The position numbers and the translations under genes are program-made. Positions 44,759-52,893 of a stretch of 64,000 bases of DNA are shown piece after piece. Position 1 is the stretch's first letter. Each line of letters opens with the position of its first letter. Under the pieces are notes generated by a model. The model made no database searches and was not told where the DNA came from. It saw nothing but the letters and a program-made list of their open reading frames with translations. Where the stretch lies: the NCBI GenBank assembly GCA_965200355.1, contig OZ241351.1:3162001-3226000 (forward strand), written 5' to 3'. Origin of the DNA: Bin18 sp965200355. GTDB taxonomy: Bacteria > Desulfobacterota > Binatia > Bin18.

Positions 44759-45700
44759 CTAGCGCGTGAAGTTCAACTTCAGGCCCGGCCGCGGCCAGTC
44801 CATAGCCACCAGCTTGCCCGTGCCCGACAGGGTGATATAGGCCGTTTTCAGGTCTGGCCCACCAAAACAGATATTCGTCACCACCGGGTCGCCCGGCACC
44901 GGGACATGCTCAACCGACGAGCCGTCCGGCGCAAACACGGTAATGCCGCCGTTCAGAATGGTCGCCACGCACACATTGCCGTTGGCCTCAACCGCCAAAG
45001 AATCCAGCAATTGATAGCCGGACAAACCAGCCACCAGGACGCCACCGCCCGGACCGGCCAGGAGCGGACCCCCTGCCCCTTCCACCCGTTCCAACTCGCC
45101 CGGACCAGTGATATTCCAGCCCCATACCCGGGCCTCAAAGGTCTGGGCCGCATACAAAGTGGCGTCGCCAGGGGCCAAGCCAATGCCGTTCGGTCCCTGG
45201 ATGGGATACACGACTTCCTTGATAAGCGAGCCATCTGTCTTGGCGTAATAGAGGCCGCACACATCACGGTCGCGGTCGCGGATTTTACCAAAGTCGCTGA
45301 ACCACATACCGCCTTGGGCATCAAACACAATGTCATTCGGCCCGCACAGCCTGTTGCCGTCACACTCGGTATAGATCGTCTCCACCGCCCCGGTATCAAT
45401 ATCCACCCGTTGGATATACCCGTTGGTATAGCTGTCAGGGATACCGTGCGGCACAGTCAACCCGCCGGCTTCGATCCACTCAAAGCCACCGTTATTACAC
45501 ACATAGATTTTACCGTCCGGCCCGATTGCCGCGCCGTTCGGCCCGCCCCCCGTTTCGGCCACGATTTCCTTGCTGCCGTCGGGTTTGACCCGCGTCAGCG
45601 TTCCGCGCTTGATCTCAGTCAGAATGACGCTGCCATCATCCATTGCGATGGGGCCCTCTGGGAATTCCAGACCCGAGGTTATTTCACGTACTTCTGCCAT
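44759..45700 (-). CDS. SMP-30/gluconolactonase/LRE family protein
   Basis: A 313-residue six-bladed beta-propeller hydrolase-like protein. Family features: MAEVREITSGLEFPEGPIAM with the metal-binding Glu, GGGPNGAAIGPDGKIYVCNN, RLCGPNDIVFDAQGGMWFSD with Asn and Asp metal ligands, GPNGIGLAPGDATLYAAQTF and the late NICFGGPDLKTAYIT. These proteins are calcium- or zinc-dependent lactonases acting on sugar lactones or other esters. The start at 45700 follows GAAAGGAGCG. No sugar pathway genes flank it, so the substrate is unknown. Confidence 0.92.
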   Translation of the reverse strand: MAEVREITSGLEFPEGPIAMDDGSVILTEIKRGTLTRVKPDGSKEIVAETGGGPNGAAIGPDGKIYVCNNGGFEWIEAGGLTVPHGIPDSYTNGYIQRVDIDTGAVETIYTECDGNRLCGPNDIVFDAQGGMWFSDFGKIRDRDRDVCGLYYAKTDGSLIKEVVYPIQGPNGIGLAPGDATLYAAQTFEARVWGWNITGPGELERVEGAGGPLLAGPGGGVLVAGLSGYQLLDSLAVEANGNVCVATILNGGITVFAPDGSSVEHVPVPGDPVVTNICFGGPDLKTAYITLSGTGKLVAMDWPRPGLKLNFTR

Positions 45701-45950
45701 ATCTACGCTCCTTTCGTTTTTCTTCCGGCTACCGGCTGTATGTAGCATGATGTAGCACGATCTAATAGGAAGTGTCAGGGAGTGGCGTCTTCAAAGCCGT
45801 CATGTGGCGCGGGGAGAGAAATTCCCAGGTTATCATTATGGAAAAGACCGACCTCCGTTGGCTTTGTACACGGTGATGCAGTTGAGAGTTTTCTTGTGCA
45901 AGCCCTCAATTCGTGGCATAGCATGGGTCATGTCAACGTCGTTCCACACT

Positions 45951-46183
45951 ATGCACGTTCCCCTTTCGACCGCTATCCATACTCGTCTCAAAGCAGAAGC
46001 AAGACGCTCTGGCCGGCCAGCAACCGTCCTGGTCCGCGAAGCTATTGGAACCTGGCTTGAGGAACAGGAAAAAGCGGCGCTGCATCACGGCCATTACCCA
46101 CTACGCCCAGGCGGTTGCCGGGTACTTCTGACGACCTGGATTTAGACTTTTATCCCGCTCTTATACCCTCAAATGAGGAGTGA
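45951..46183 (+). pseudogene. RHH (CopG-type) antitoxin-like gene with two single-base insertions
   Basis: The frame begins MHVPLSTAIHTRLKAEARRS and LVREAIGTWLEEQEKAALHH, a ribbon-helix-helix DNA-binding domain of the VapB/CopG antitoxin kind. As written it ends at 46145 with an unrelated tail. Deleting one G at 46089-46090 and one in the GGG at 46120-46122 restores AITHYAQAVAGTSDDLDLD and a stop at 46183 that overlaps the next gene's ATG (TGATG). The restored product is about 76 residues and looks normal. No toxin gene adjoins it. Confidence 0.65.
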
Positions 46184-46185
46184 TG

Positions 46186-48057
46186 ATGAGGGAAAAAGAA
46201 ATGATACAGACACAATCCCTCCGAACGAATATCTCTATTATCCTGCTCTTCCTCCTCGCTCTCTGCTCCCAGCTCGCTCAGGCACAGGAAATACCTTGCG
46301 ATAACAGCAGCGCTGAATCTGTAATCCAGACGGACAGAGCGGGTAAGCCCTTAATGCCGGAGGAGATTCAAGACAATGCAGACATTATGAGACGGATCAA
46401 AGACACTAGACTAAAAAAGGAGATAATCAAATGCTGCTTGGATAGCGACGAACCTCTCATCAATCACATCATTTATTTCGGTGAATACGTGGAGGCGTGG
46501 AAAGAGATCAAGGGCCCGCGCCCTGCTCTTCGCATTCAAGACAGCGTCTTGTGGTCATTCAAGAAAGAGGGACAGGTGGATCTCGCGGAATTTGCAGGAC
46601 ACACAGCAGGACACACAAAAGAAGCGGGTGGAAAAATAACGCGCGAGGTTACTGCCCCAATTCAATTGAGAAGTGTCACGCTGGGACCGTCATTTTCGGC
46701 CGCGGAGATCAAGTTCTCAGAAGAAGTCTCATTTGTCCACAGCCGGTTCCCTAGTGGCGGTTCGACTCACTTCCGGTATACCACCTTCGGCGGTGAGGTT
46801 GACTTCTGGGGGGCTACCTTCGGCGGTGAGGTTGACTTCGAGGGGGCCGATTTCGGCGGTGAGGCTTACTTCGCTTGGGCCGATTTCAGCAAGTTGGTTT
46901 CCTTTGCGCGAGCTACTTTTAGTAGGAGTATGAGTCTTCGCGGCGTAACAGCCGAAGGTGATCTTAAACTTGATAGCGCGAACTGGACAGGTCGAATCGA
47001 CCTCCGAGAATCGGGAATTGCGAAGCTTTCTTGGGCCAGCGAGACTCGCCCATCGAATGTCACAGGCGTCTTTGATGCGCGTGAAGCTACGTTTGAGGAA
47101 GCTGTAATCAAAGATATCCACTTTTCTGATCTGGTAGATTTTTCTGATACTGAACTGGGAAAAGGAGGAAACATTACTTTCGAGAACGTCACCTTCGAGT
47201 AAGGAGGTAGACTTCCTTCGTGCCGAATTCTTGAATGATGCCATCTTTGTCCGAAATCGCTTCCGCGAGGCGTGGGACCTAACAGATGTGACGTTTGAGA
47301 AGCAGAAAGAGCAGGCCAACCTGTGCCTATCATTCAACCGTATCGACAAACTTTTCATGGAAAGGGAACATCTGGGCTACTCCGAGAATTTTTTCCCAAG
47401 TCCGCTCCGGTCTCCTCCATTGGAAAGAAGTCGGATTCGCGGTGTCCGCGGTGTCCGAGCCAGAGAATACTCATGCGCTGACCCAGATGAGTCGCACGAG
47501 AAAAACGAAGGCATCCAGGACATCTATAAAACCATTGAATTGTCGTTCCGGGAGACCAATGACCGACCGGGAGAGAATGAGGCATGGTACTTGAGACAGG
47601 TGGTAGGACAGAACTGGGCATCTTGGATTTTTTTGACATCCCTTCTCGCTACGGAATTGACATCTACCGGGTGGTTTACGTGTCTGCCTCTCTCTGGTTT
47701 TTCTTTACGATGGGCATCTACGCTTGTTTCCGATGGCAGACTAACGGTGAGAACTTGAAGATAACGCGGAGCCCTTTCCCGACTCCACAGCGGGTCTTGC
47801 GTTTTCGCCTGGTTGAACAGTTTTTCGACAATCAGAAAAGACCGAAGGAACGGCTACTGCGACCCCTCAGAGATGCGATGTCCCTCTCGGGACGAGCGTT
47901 CTTCAAACTGGGGCTGGGAACTGCATATCCGTACAGGCGTGGTCTACTAGCGTGGGTCGCCTATATCGCATGGGTCGTAGGCATGTACATGCTGATCCAC
48001 TTCCTGTTCGTGATTAAGAACACCCTGCCCATCGCTCTGCCGTTTCTGGTTCCGTAG
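46186..48057 (+). CDS. Pentapeptide-repeat membrane protein, two frameshifts
   Basis: About 623 residues if an extra T at 47200 is removed and one T is added to the seven-T run at 47628-47634. It starts after GAGGAG with a signal (ISIILLFLLALCSQLAQAQ), then a Cys-containing helical region. A pentapeptide-repeat beta-helix follows (FGGEVDFWGATFGGEVDF; FDAREATFEEAVIKD; VDFLRAEFLNDAIFV). The C-terminal part has two membrane segments (VVYVSASLWFFFTMGIYACF; WVAYIAWVVGMYMLIHFLFV), as in pentapeptide proteins fused to ion-channel-like domains. The net length is unchanged by the two indels. The region is AT-richer than its surroundings. Its role is unknown. Confidence 0.7.
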
Positions 48058-48131
48058 GCCAGGTTAGCGGAGCGTAAGCCGGCCCCCCCGGCCACTGCTG
48101 AGCGCTTCCGTAAGGGGGCAGGGAAGCGGAA

Positions 48132-48944
48132 TCATCCCGCCTTCTTCGCTGCTCTCCACGCCTGGGTTGCGGCCGCAATGAGCCGCAAGGCGTCACGGCT
48201 GCCGGCGTCTGCGCCTTTTTCAAAGTCGCCCTCGACTTGGCCCATCTGATTGGTGACGTGGGCAAAGCAGACAACCGCCTTGTTGCGCGCCTGGGCAAAG
48301 GCGTACAGACCGGCGGCCTCCATTTCAACCGCAAGAATCCCACGCTGCTGCGCATGCTGAATTGCTTCTCGCGTTTCTCGAAACGGGGCGTCGGTGGTCC
48401 AGGTTGCACCACGATAGACCGGGGGGTCGCTGTCTGAGAGGGCACGGGTAAACAGATCCAACAGGTCGGGCTTGAGAGACGAGAAATCAGACGGCGGCAG
48501 ATAATGATAGCTCGTGCCTTCGTCGCGCAGGGCTTTTTCGACCAGAATGAAAAACGGCGGGTCGGCTTTGGGGACTATCTGACCGGAGGACGTGATGTGA
48601 ATGAGCAACTGACAGCCGGAGGCAAATAATTCTTCCGCTACCAGCACGGCAAACGGCGCGCCTACCACATGGCGGATAATGCCCAGCTCAAGCCCGTTGA
48701 GACCGAAGGTATAGAGGGTGGTGTGGTAGCACGCCCAGGTGGCGTGTTCGTGGGCTGCGCCTTGGGCCAGCAGGCTGGCGACAATATCGCCGTCCGGGTC
48801 AAGCACGCACAGACTGGGCACGTGGCCGGCGGTCAGACCCATTTGACGCCGCGCTTCGCGCAATAGATTCTCCGGGGCAAACTGCGAGGGCCGGTCGTAT
48901 GCCTTGTGTTGGAGAACCGGGGGGGAGGGGCGAGGACCGGCCAT
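48132..48944 (-). CDS. Nucleoside phosphorylase family protein
   Basis: A 270-residue member of the PNP/UDP phosphorylase family, closest in pattern to uridine phosphorylase. Features: YTFGLNGLELGIIRHVVGAP, ELFASGCQLLIHITSSGQI, GATWTTDAPFRETREAIQHA and the purine/pyrimidine-site segment GILAVEMEAAGLYAFAQARN with the conserved EMEAAG. It phosphorolyses a nucleoside. It lies 27 bases downstream of metW in the metY-metX-metW series, so a link to methionine or adenosylhomocysteine/methylthioadenosine salvage is possible, but the sequence does not show the MTA-specific signature. Confidence 0.82.
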   Translation of the reverse strand: MAGPRPSPPVLQHKAYDRPSQFAPENLLREARRQMGLTAGHVPSLCVLDPDGDIVASLLAQGAAHEHATWACYHTTLYTFGLNGLELGIIRHVVGAPFAVLVAEELFASGCQLLIHITSSGQIVPKADPPFFILVEKALRDEGTSYHYLPPSDFSSLKPDLLDLFTRALSDSDPPVYRGATWTTDAPFRETREAIQHAQQRGILAVEMEAAGLYAFAQARNKAVVCFAHVTNQMGQVEGDFEKGADAGSRDALRLIAAATQAWRAAKKAG

Positions 48945-48971
48945 GTGCGCTGGGAAATATCACGCAGCGCG

Positions 48972-49604
48972 CTAAAAGCGCTGCAAGGCGAAGACCGCGG
49001 TGGTGGCGCGTAAGTTTTTGTAGCGCCGACTCTTCAAACGCCGACTCCGGGATAAATAGATCTCTTCCAGGATGCCGAAGCCCAAATGGTGACAGAAATC
49101 GCCAAAGTCGGCCACCGTAAACGCTTGCCAGCGTGGCGCTTCGTACCAGCGTTCGGCCAGATCAAACACCTGCGGCATACGGCCGGCAATGAGCAATTCG
49201 AGCCGGCAACGCCAAAAACCCCAGTTCGGAAAGCTGACAATCGCCCGGCTGCTGACCCGGAGCATCTCGCGCAGGATCATGGCCGGATCGTTCAGAAAAG
49301 GCAACGTCTGACTCAAAATCACCGAGTCAAAACTCGCATCCGGGTAATCGGCTAAGCCCTCTTCCAGATTGCCCTGGCGGACGCTCAGCCCACGCCGGAC
49401 ACAGGCGAGCATCCCGTCTTCGCTGCGTTCCACGCCCCGCCCCGTCACCTGCTTGCTGCGCACCAGGTATTCGAGCAGGGCCCCGTCCCCACAGCCCAGG
49501 TCCAATACCCGCGACCCAGCCGGCACCATGTCGGCAATGGCGAGCAGGTCTGAGCGCAGCAGTTCTGGACGGGGCGGGGCAGGCGGTTCCGTCTCACCGC
49601 TCAT
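48972..49604 (-). CDS. metW: Methionine biosynthesis protein MetW
   Basis: A 210-residue SAM-methyltransferase-fold protein that pairs with MetX in many proteobacteria. It shows MVPAGSRVLDLGCGDGALLE (motif I), GVERSEDGMLACVRRGLSV, YPDASFDSVILSQTLPFLND and FPNWGFWRCRLELLIAGRMP, all typical of MetW. The start codon overlaps the metX stop by four bases, so the two are coupled. MetW is thought to be required for homoserine acetylation or succinylation with MetX rather than acting as a methyltransferase. Confidence 0.95.
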   Translation of the reverse strand: MSGETEPPAPPRPELLRSDLLAIADMVPAGSRVLDLGCGDGALLEYLVRSKQVTGRGVERSEDGMLACVRRGLSVRQGNLEEGLADYPDASFDSVILSQTLPFLNDPAMILREMLRVSSRAIVSFPNWGFWRCRLELLIAGRMPQVFDLAERWYEAPRWQAFTVADFGDFCHHLGFGILEEIYLSRSRRLKSRRYKNLRATTAVFALQRF

Positions 49605-50815
49605 GCCACGGCCTCGGCTTTTGTCTGCCCTTTTTGTGGCGTGGCTGACGGGAAAACGGACGGCAGGGCCACCTGCTCGGATTGAACCAAGCGCTCAAGA
49701 AAACCGCTGAGCAGTTTGGTCATGGTTTCAACCTCAAGCAGAAACGCATCATGACCCCAGGAGCTTTGCACATCCAAATAGGTCACGTCTGCGCCGGCCG
49801 CGGTGAGTGCGCTGACCAACTCCTTGCTGTGATAGCTCGGGTAGAGCCAATCGCTGGTAAAACTCAGCACGAGATAGCGCAGGGCGGCCGAGTTGGCAAA
49901 GGCCGCGGCAACTGAGCCGGTCTGGGCACTCAGATCAAAATAGTCCATCGCTTTGGTGACATACAGATAGCTGTTGGCGTCAAACCGACGGGTGAAATTG
50001 TGCCCTTTGTATTTGAGATAGCTCTCGACCTGAAACTCGGAGCGAAACTCATAGCCGTACCGAACCTGGTCCTGGAGGCGGCGACCAAACTTCTGCTGCA
50101 TGGACGCTTCGCTCAGATAGGTAATATGGCCCACCATACGGGCGACCGCCAGACCGGCATCGGGTTTGAGGCCGGCGTCGTAATAGTCCCCATTATTCCA
50201 GGCCGGGTCGGCATAAATTGCCTGCCGCCCCACCTCGCTCAGGGCAATCAGCATCGGGCTGTGATGGGCGGTTGTCGCAATGGGAATGGCCGCGTGCAGG
50301 CGGTGCGGATAATGGGCGGCCCACCCAAGCGCCTGCATCCCGCCCATGGAGCCGCCGGCCACACACAGCAGGGTGTCTATGCCCAGATGATCGATCAACC
50401 GGACCTGGGCGCGCACCATGTCCCCGATGGTGACGACCGGGAAACGCATCCCGTACGGTTTGCCCGTCGTCGGGTCAGGGGATGCGGGGCCGGTTGAGCC
50501 GTAGCACCCACCCAGGACGTTGCTGCAAATGATAAAGAATTTATGGGTATCAAAAGCTTTGCCCGGCCCGATGCAGTCGTCCCACCAGCCGGTTTTGGAC
50601 TCGTCCGGCTGATGGTAGCCAGCCGCATGGGCGCTGCCGCTCAGGGCGTGTGTAATAAGAATGGCATTGGTCCGGTCGGCGTTGAGTTGGCCGTAGGTTT
50701 CATACGCCACGGTCACCGGACCAAGGGTGGCCCCACTGTCCAACTGAAAGGGCTCGTCCTCAGCGAAAATCACCTGCTGAGACTGAACGAGCCCGACTGA
50801 ACCCTTCATACTCAT
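49601..50815 (-). CDS. metX: Homoserine O-acetyltransferase
   Basis: A 404-residue alpha/beta-hydrolase acyltransferase that activates homoserine for sulfur incorporation. Conserved: FQLDSGATLGPVTVAYETYG, LITHALSGSAHAAG, CIGPGKAFDTHKFF, NVLGGCYGSTGP, the nucleophile in VAGGSMGGMQALGW, and the catalytic His near the C-terminus in SSWGHDAFLLEV. Some MetX-type enzymes use succinyl-CoA instead; sequence alone does not settle this. The gene lies 64 bases downstream of metY and overlaps metW. Confidence 0.95.
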   Translation of the reverse strand: MSMKGSVGLVQSQQVIFAEDEPFQLDSGATLGPVTVAYETYGQLNADRTNAILITHALSGSAHAAGYHQPDESKTGWWDDCIGPGKAFDTHKFFIICSNVLGGCYGSTGPASPDPTTGKPYGMRFPVVTIGDMVRAQVRLIDHLGIDTLLCVAGGSMGGMQALGWAAHYPHRLHAAIPIATTAHHSPMLIALSEVGRQAIYADPAWNNGDYYDAGLKPDAGLAVARMVGHITYLSEASMQQKFGRRLQDQVRYGYEFRSEFQVESYLKYKGHNFTRRFDANSYLYVTKAMDYFDLSAQTGSVAAAFANSAALRYLVLSFTSDWLYPSYHSKELVSALTAAGADVTYLDVQSSWGHDAFLLEVETMTKLLSGFLERLVQSEQVALPSVFPSATPQKGQTKAEAVA

Positions 50816-50879
50816 GGCCTATTCCATCACGCCCAGGGACCCCCCTCCGAGGAGGGGAACGCCTTCCACCTCGACCGGC

Positions 50880-52178
50880 CTACCCGGTGGCCGCGTGCAG
50901 GGCCTGTTCCAAATCCCAGATAATGTCCTCAACATCTTCCAAGCCAACGCTCAGCCGGACAAAGTCCGGCGTGACCCCCGCGCTGCCCAACTCGTCTTCG
51001 TTGAGCTGGCTGTGGGTCGTACTCGCCGGGTGAATGGCCAGGCTTTTGGCATCACCCACATTGGCAACATGACTGTGCAGCTTGAGGCTATTGATGAACT
51101 TCTCGCCCGCTTGTCTACCGCCCTTTATCTGAAAGCCCATGATTGAGCCAGGACCGAGCGGGAGATAGTGCTTGGCTTTTTCATAATCCGGGCTGTTGGC
51201 CAGGCCAGGAAAGGCCACAGCATGTACACTGGAATGGCTATCGAGAAATTCGGCAACCTGTTGGGCGTTGGCGATGTGCCGTTCCATGCGTAAGCTCAGG
51301 GTCTCAATGCCGAGCAGAGTCGTAAAACTATCAAAGGGGGCTTGGCAGCCGCCCACATCACGCAGGATTTGCACCCGCGATTTGAGTATCATGGCCGGCG
51401 CGCCGAGCTCGGCGTATACCAGGCCATGATACGAGGGGTCCGGCTCGGTAAAATTCGGAAAGCGGCCGCTGGTCCAATCGAAATTCCCGCCATCCACAAT
51501 CACACCGCCGATAGCTGTGCCGTGGCCGCTCAGAAACTTGGTCGTGCTATGGGTCACAATATGGGCCCCCCACTCAAACGGGCGACACAGATACGGCGTG
51601 GCAAACGTGTTGTCTATCATCACTGGGATATTATGGGCCTGAGAAATGGCCGACACTTCATCAAAGGGAAAGACGGTAATATCCGGGTTGCCGAGGGTCT
51701 CACCATAGATGATTTTCGTGTTGGGTTGGATGGCCTTTTCAAGTTCTTCCGGCTTGGTCGGGTCCACAAAGGTCGAGGTCAGGCCCATGCGCGGGAAGGT
51801 ATGGGCGAACTGATTAAACGTGCCACCGTACAGCCGGCTGCTGGTCACAATATGGTCGCCCTGGCTACACAAGGCCATGATGGCCATCATCTGTGCGGCG
51901 TGGCCGCTGCTGGCCGCTAACGCCCCCACTCCGCCCTCAAGGGCGGCGACGCGCTGCTCTAACACATCATTGGTCGGGTTCATGATGCGCGTATAGATAT
52001 TGCCGGGCTCGCTCAACGCGAACAGATTGGCCGCGTGTTCGGTGTTCTTAAACTGGTAACTCGTCGTGTGATAAATCGGAACGGCTCGGCTACCCGTGGT
52101 GGGGTCGGGGTTTTGTCCCGCGTGCAACTGACGCGTATTAAAGCCGTATTTGCGTTCGTTCGTATCATTTGCACCCAT
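50880..52178 (-). CDS. metY: O-acetylhomoserine sulfhydrylase (PLP)
   Basis: A 432-residue Cys/Met-metabolism PLP enzyme making homocysteine from O-acetylhomoserine and sulfide. Diagnostic: TRQLHAGQNPDPTTGSRAVP, YTRIMNPTNDVLEQRVAALE, SSRLYGGTFNQFAHT, MIDNTFATPYLCRPFEWGAH and the PLP-lysine in VTHSTTKFLSGHGTAIGG. The C-terminal HPASTTHSQLNEDEL is typical. As first gene of metY-metX-metW it completes direct sulfhydrylation. No SAM riboswitch could be recognised in its leader. Confidence 0.95.
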   Translation of the reverse strand: MGANDTNERKYGFNTRQLHAGQNPDPTTGSRAVPIYHTTSYQFKNTEHAANLFALSEPGNIYTRIMNPTNDVLEQRVAALEGGVGALAASSGHAAQMMAIMALCSQGDHIVTSSRLYGGTFNQFAHTFPRMGLTSTFVDPTKPEELEKAIQPNTKIIYGETLGNPDITVFPFDEVSAISQAHNIPVMIDNTFATPYLCRPFEWGAHIVTHSTTKFLSGHGTAIGGVIVDGGNFDWTSGRFPNFTEPDPSYHGLVYAELGAPAMILKSRVQILRDVGGCQAPFDSFTTLLGIETLSLRMERHIANAQQVAEFLDSHSSVHAVAFPGLANSPDYEKAKHYLPLGPGSIMGFQIKGGRQAGEKFINSLKLHSHVANVGDAKSLAIHPASTTHSQLNEDELGSAGVTPDFVRLSVGLEDVEDIIWDLEQALHAATG

Positions 52179-52306
52179 GCGATTCTCCTCTTCCTTGGTG
52201 GCTCATACAGTCTTAGCCCATTCCGGCGCAGAGGGCTATAACACGGCCTGCGCCTCGCCTGCCCCTTTTTGGCGTGTCAGGCGTATGGGAGGGCGGCTCC
52301 GGCGGG

Positions 52307-52385
52307 CAGCCGGTCCTCTCTCCCTCCAGGGGAGAGGGAATGCGTATCGTAGGGGCAATCCCCTGTGGTTGCCCGGCCTCTGCTC
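52307..52385. repeat. Two dispersed repeats in the metY/DsrE divergent region
   Basis: CTCCCTCCAGGGGAGAGGGA (52320-52340) matches the copy at 6894-6945, and TAGGGGCAATCCCCTGTGG plus TTGCCCGGCC (52351-52380) matches 8014-8075 with two or three differences. They fill most of the 288-base gap (52179-52466); any promoters for metY and the DsrE gene must flank or lie within them. Confidence 0.8.
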
Positions 52386-52466
52386 GGTCAAGCGTTATTG
52401 TCCGGGTCAGTGTTGCTGGCTATGATAGCCGCCTCGATAACACTATCCGACAAAGGGGTACCCGAT

Positions 52467-52829
52467 ATGGCAGGACAATTCTGTGTCTCACTGACTCATG
52501 CAAAAGATAATACCGACAAGGCCACCGTCGCCTTTGTGATTGCCAATGCCGCTGTGGGCTCGGACCAAGACACCCTGGTCTTCCTCAGCACCGAGGGCGT
52601 CCGTCTGGCCGTCAATGGTTATGCCGATGATATTCATGAGGACGGCTTTGCGCCGCTTAAAGATCTGATGACCAATTTTGCCGAAGCTGGCGGCTCGATA
52701 TATGTGTGTTCGCCCTGCTTTAAGAAACGCGGCCTGGATGAGAATAATCTTGTGCCGGGGGCCAAAATTGTCGGGGGTGCCAAGCTGGTCGAGTTTCTGG
52801 CCGGTGGCACGCCGAGCGTGTCGTATTAG
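52467..52829 (+). CDS. DsrE/DsrF-like sulfur-transfer family protein
   Basis: A 120-residue cytoplasmic protein of the DsrE fold: MAGQFCVSLTHAKDNTDKAT, VAFVIANAAVGSDQDTLVFL, STEGVRLAVNGYADDI, FAEAGGSIYVCSPCFKKRGL and GAKIVGGAKLVEFL. The C-x2-C in VCSPCFKKR (about residues 80-83) sits where the sulfur-carrying Cys is found in the family. It is 64 bases upstream of the TusA-MetE fusion on the same strand; DsrE and TusA proteins commonly hand persulfide sulfur to each other, so the pair may be a relay. The start at 52467 follows GGTACCCGAT with no strong ribosome site. Confidence 0.85.
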   Translation: MAGQFCVSLTHAKDNTDKATVAFVIANAAVGSDQDTLVFLSTEGVRLAVNGYADDIHEDGFAPLKDLMTNFAEAGGSIYVCSPCFKKRGLDENNLVPGAKIVGGAKLVEFLAGGTPSVSY

Positions 52830-52893
52830 GGCATAGCCCCACCCTGGCCGGCTCCCTCTGAGAGAGGGAAACAGCGCAGGGGAAGAAGAACGC

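Noticed and set aside
52179..52300. SAM riboswitch upstream of metY
   Set aside because: A weak AGCCC/GGGCT stem exists, but no SAM-I or SAM-II core could be matched; dispersed repeats account for much of the region.
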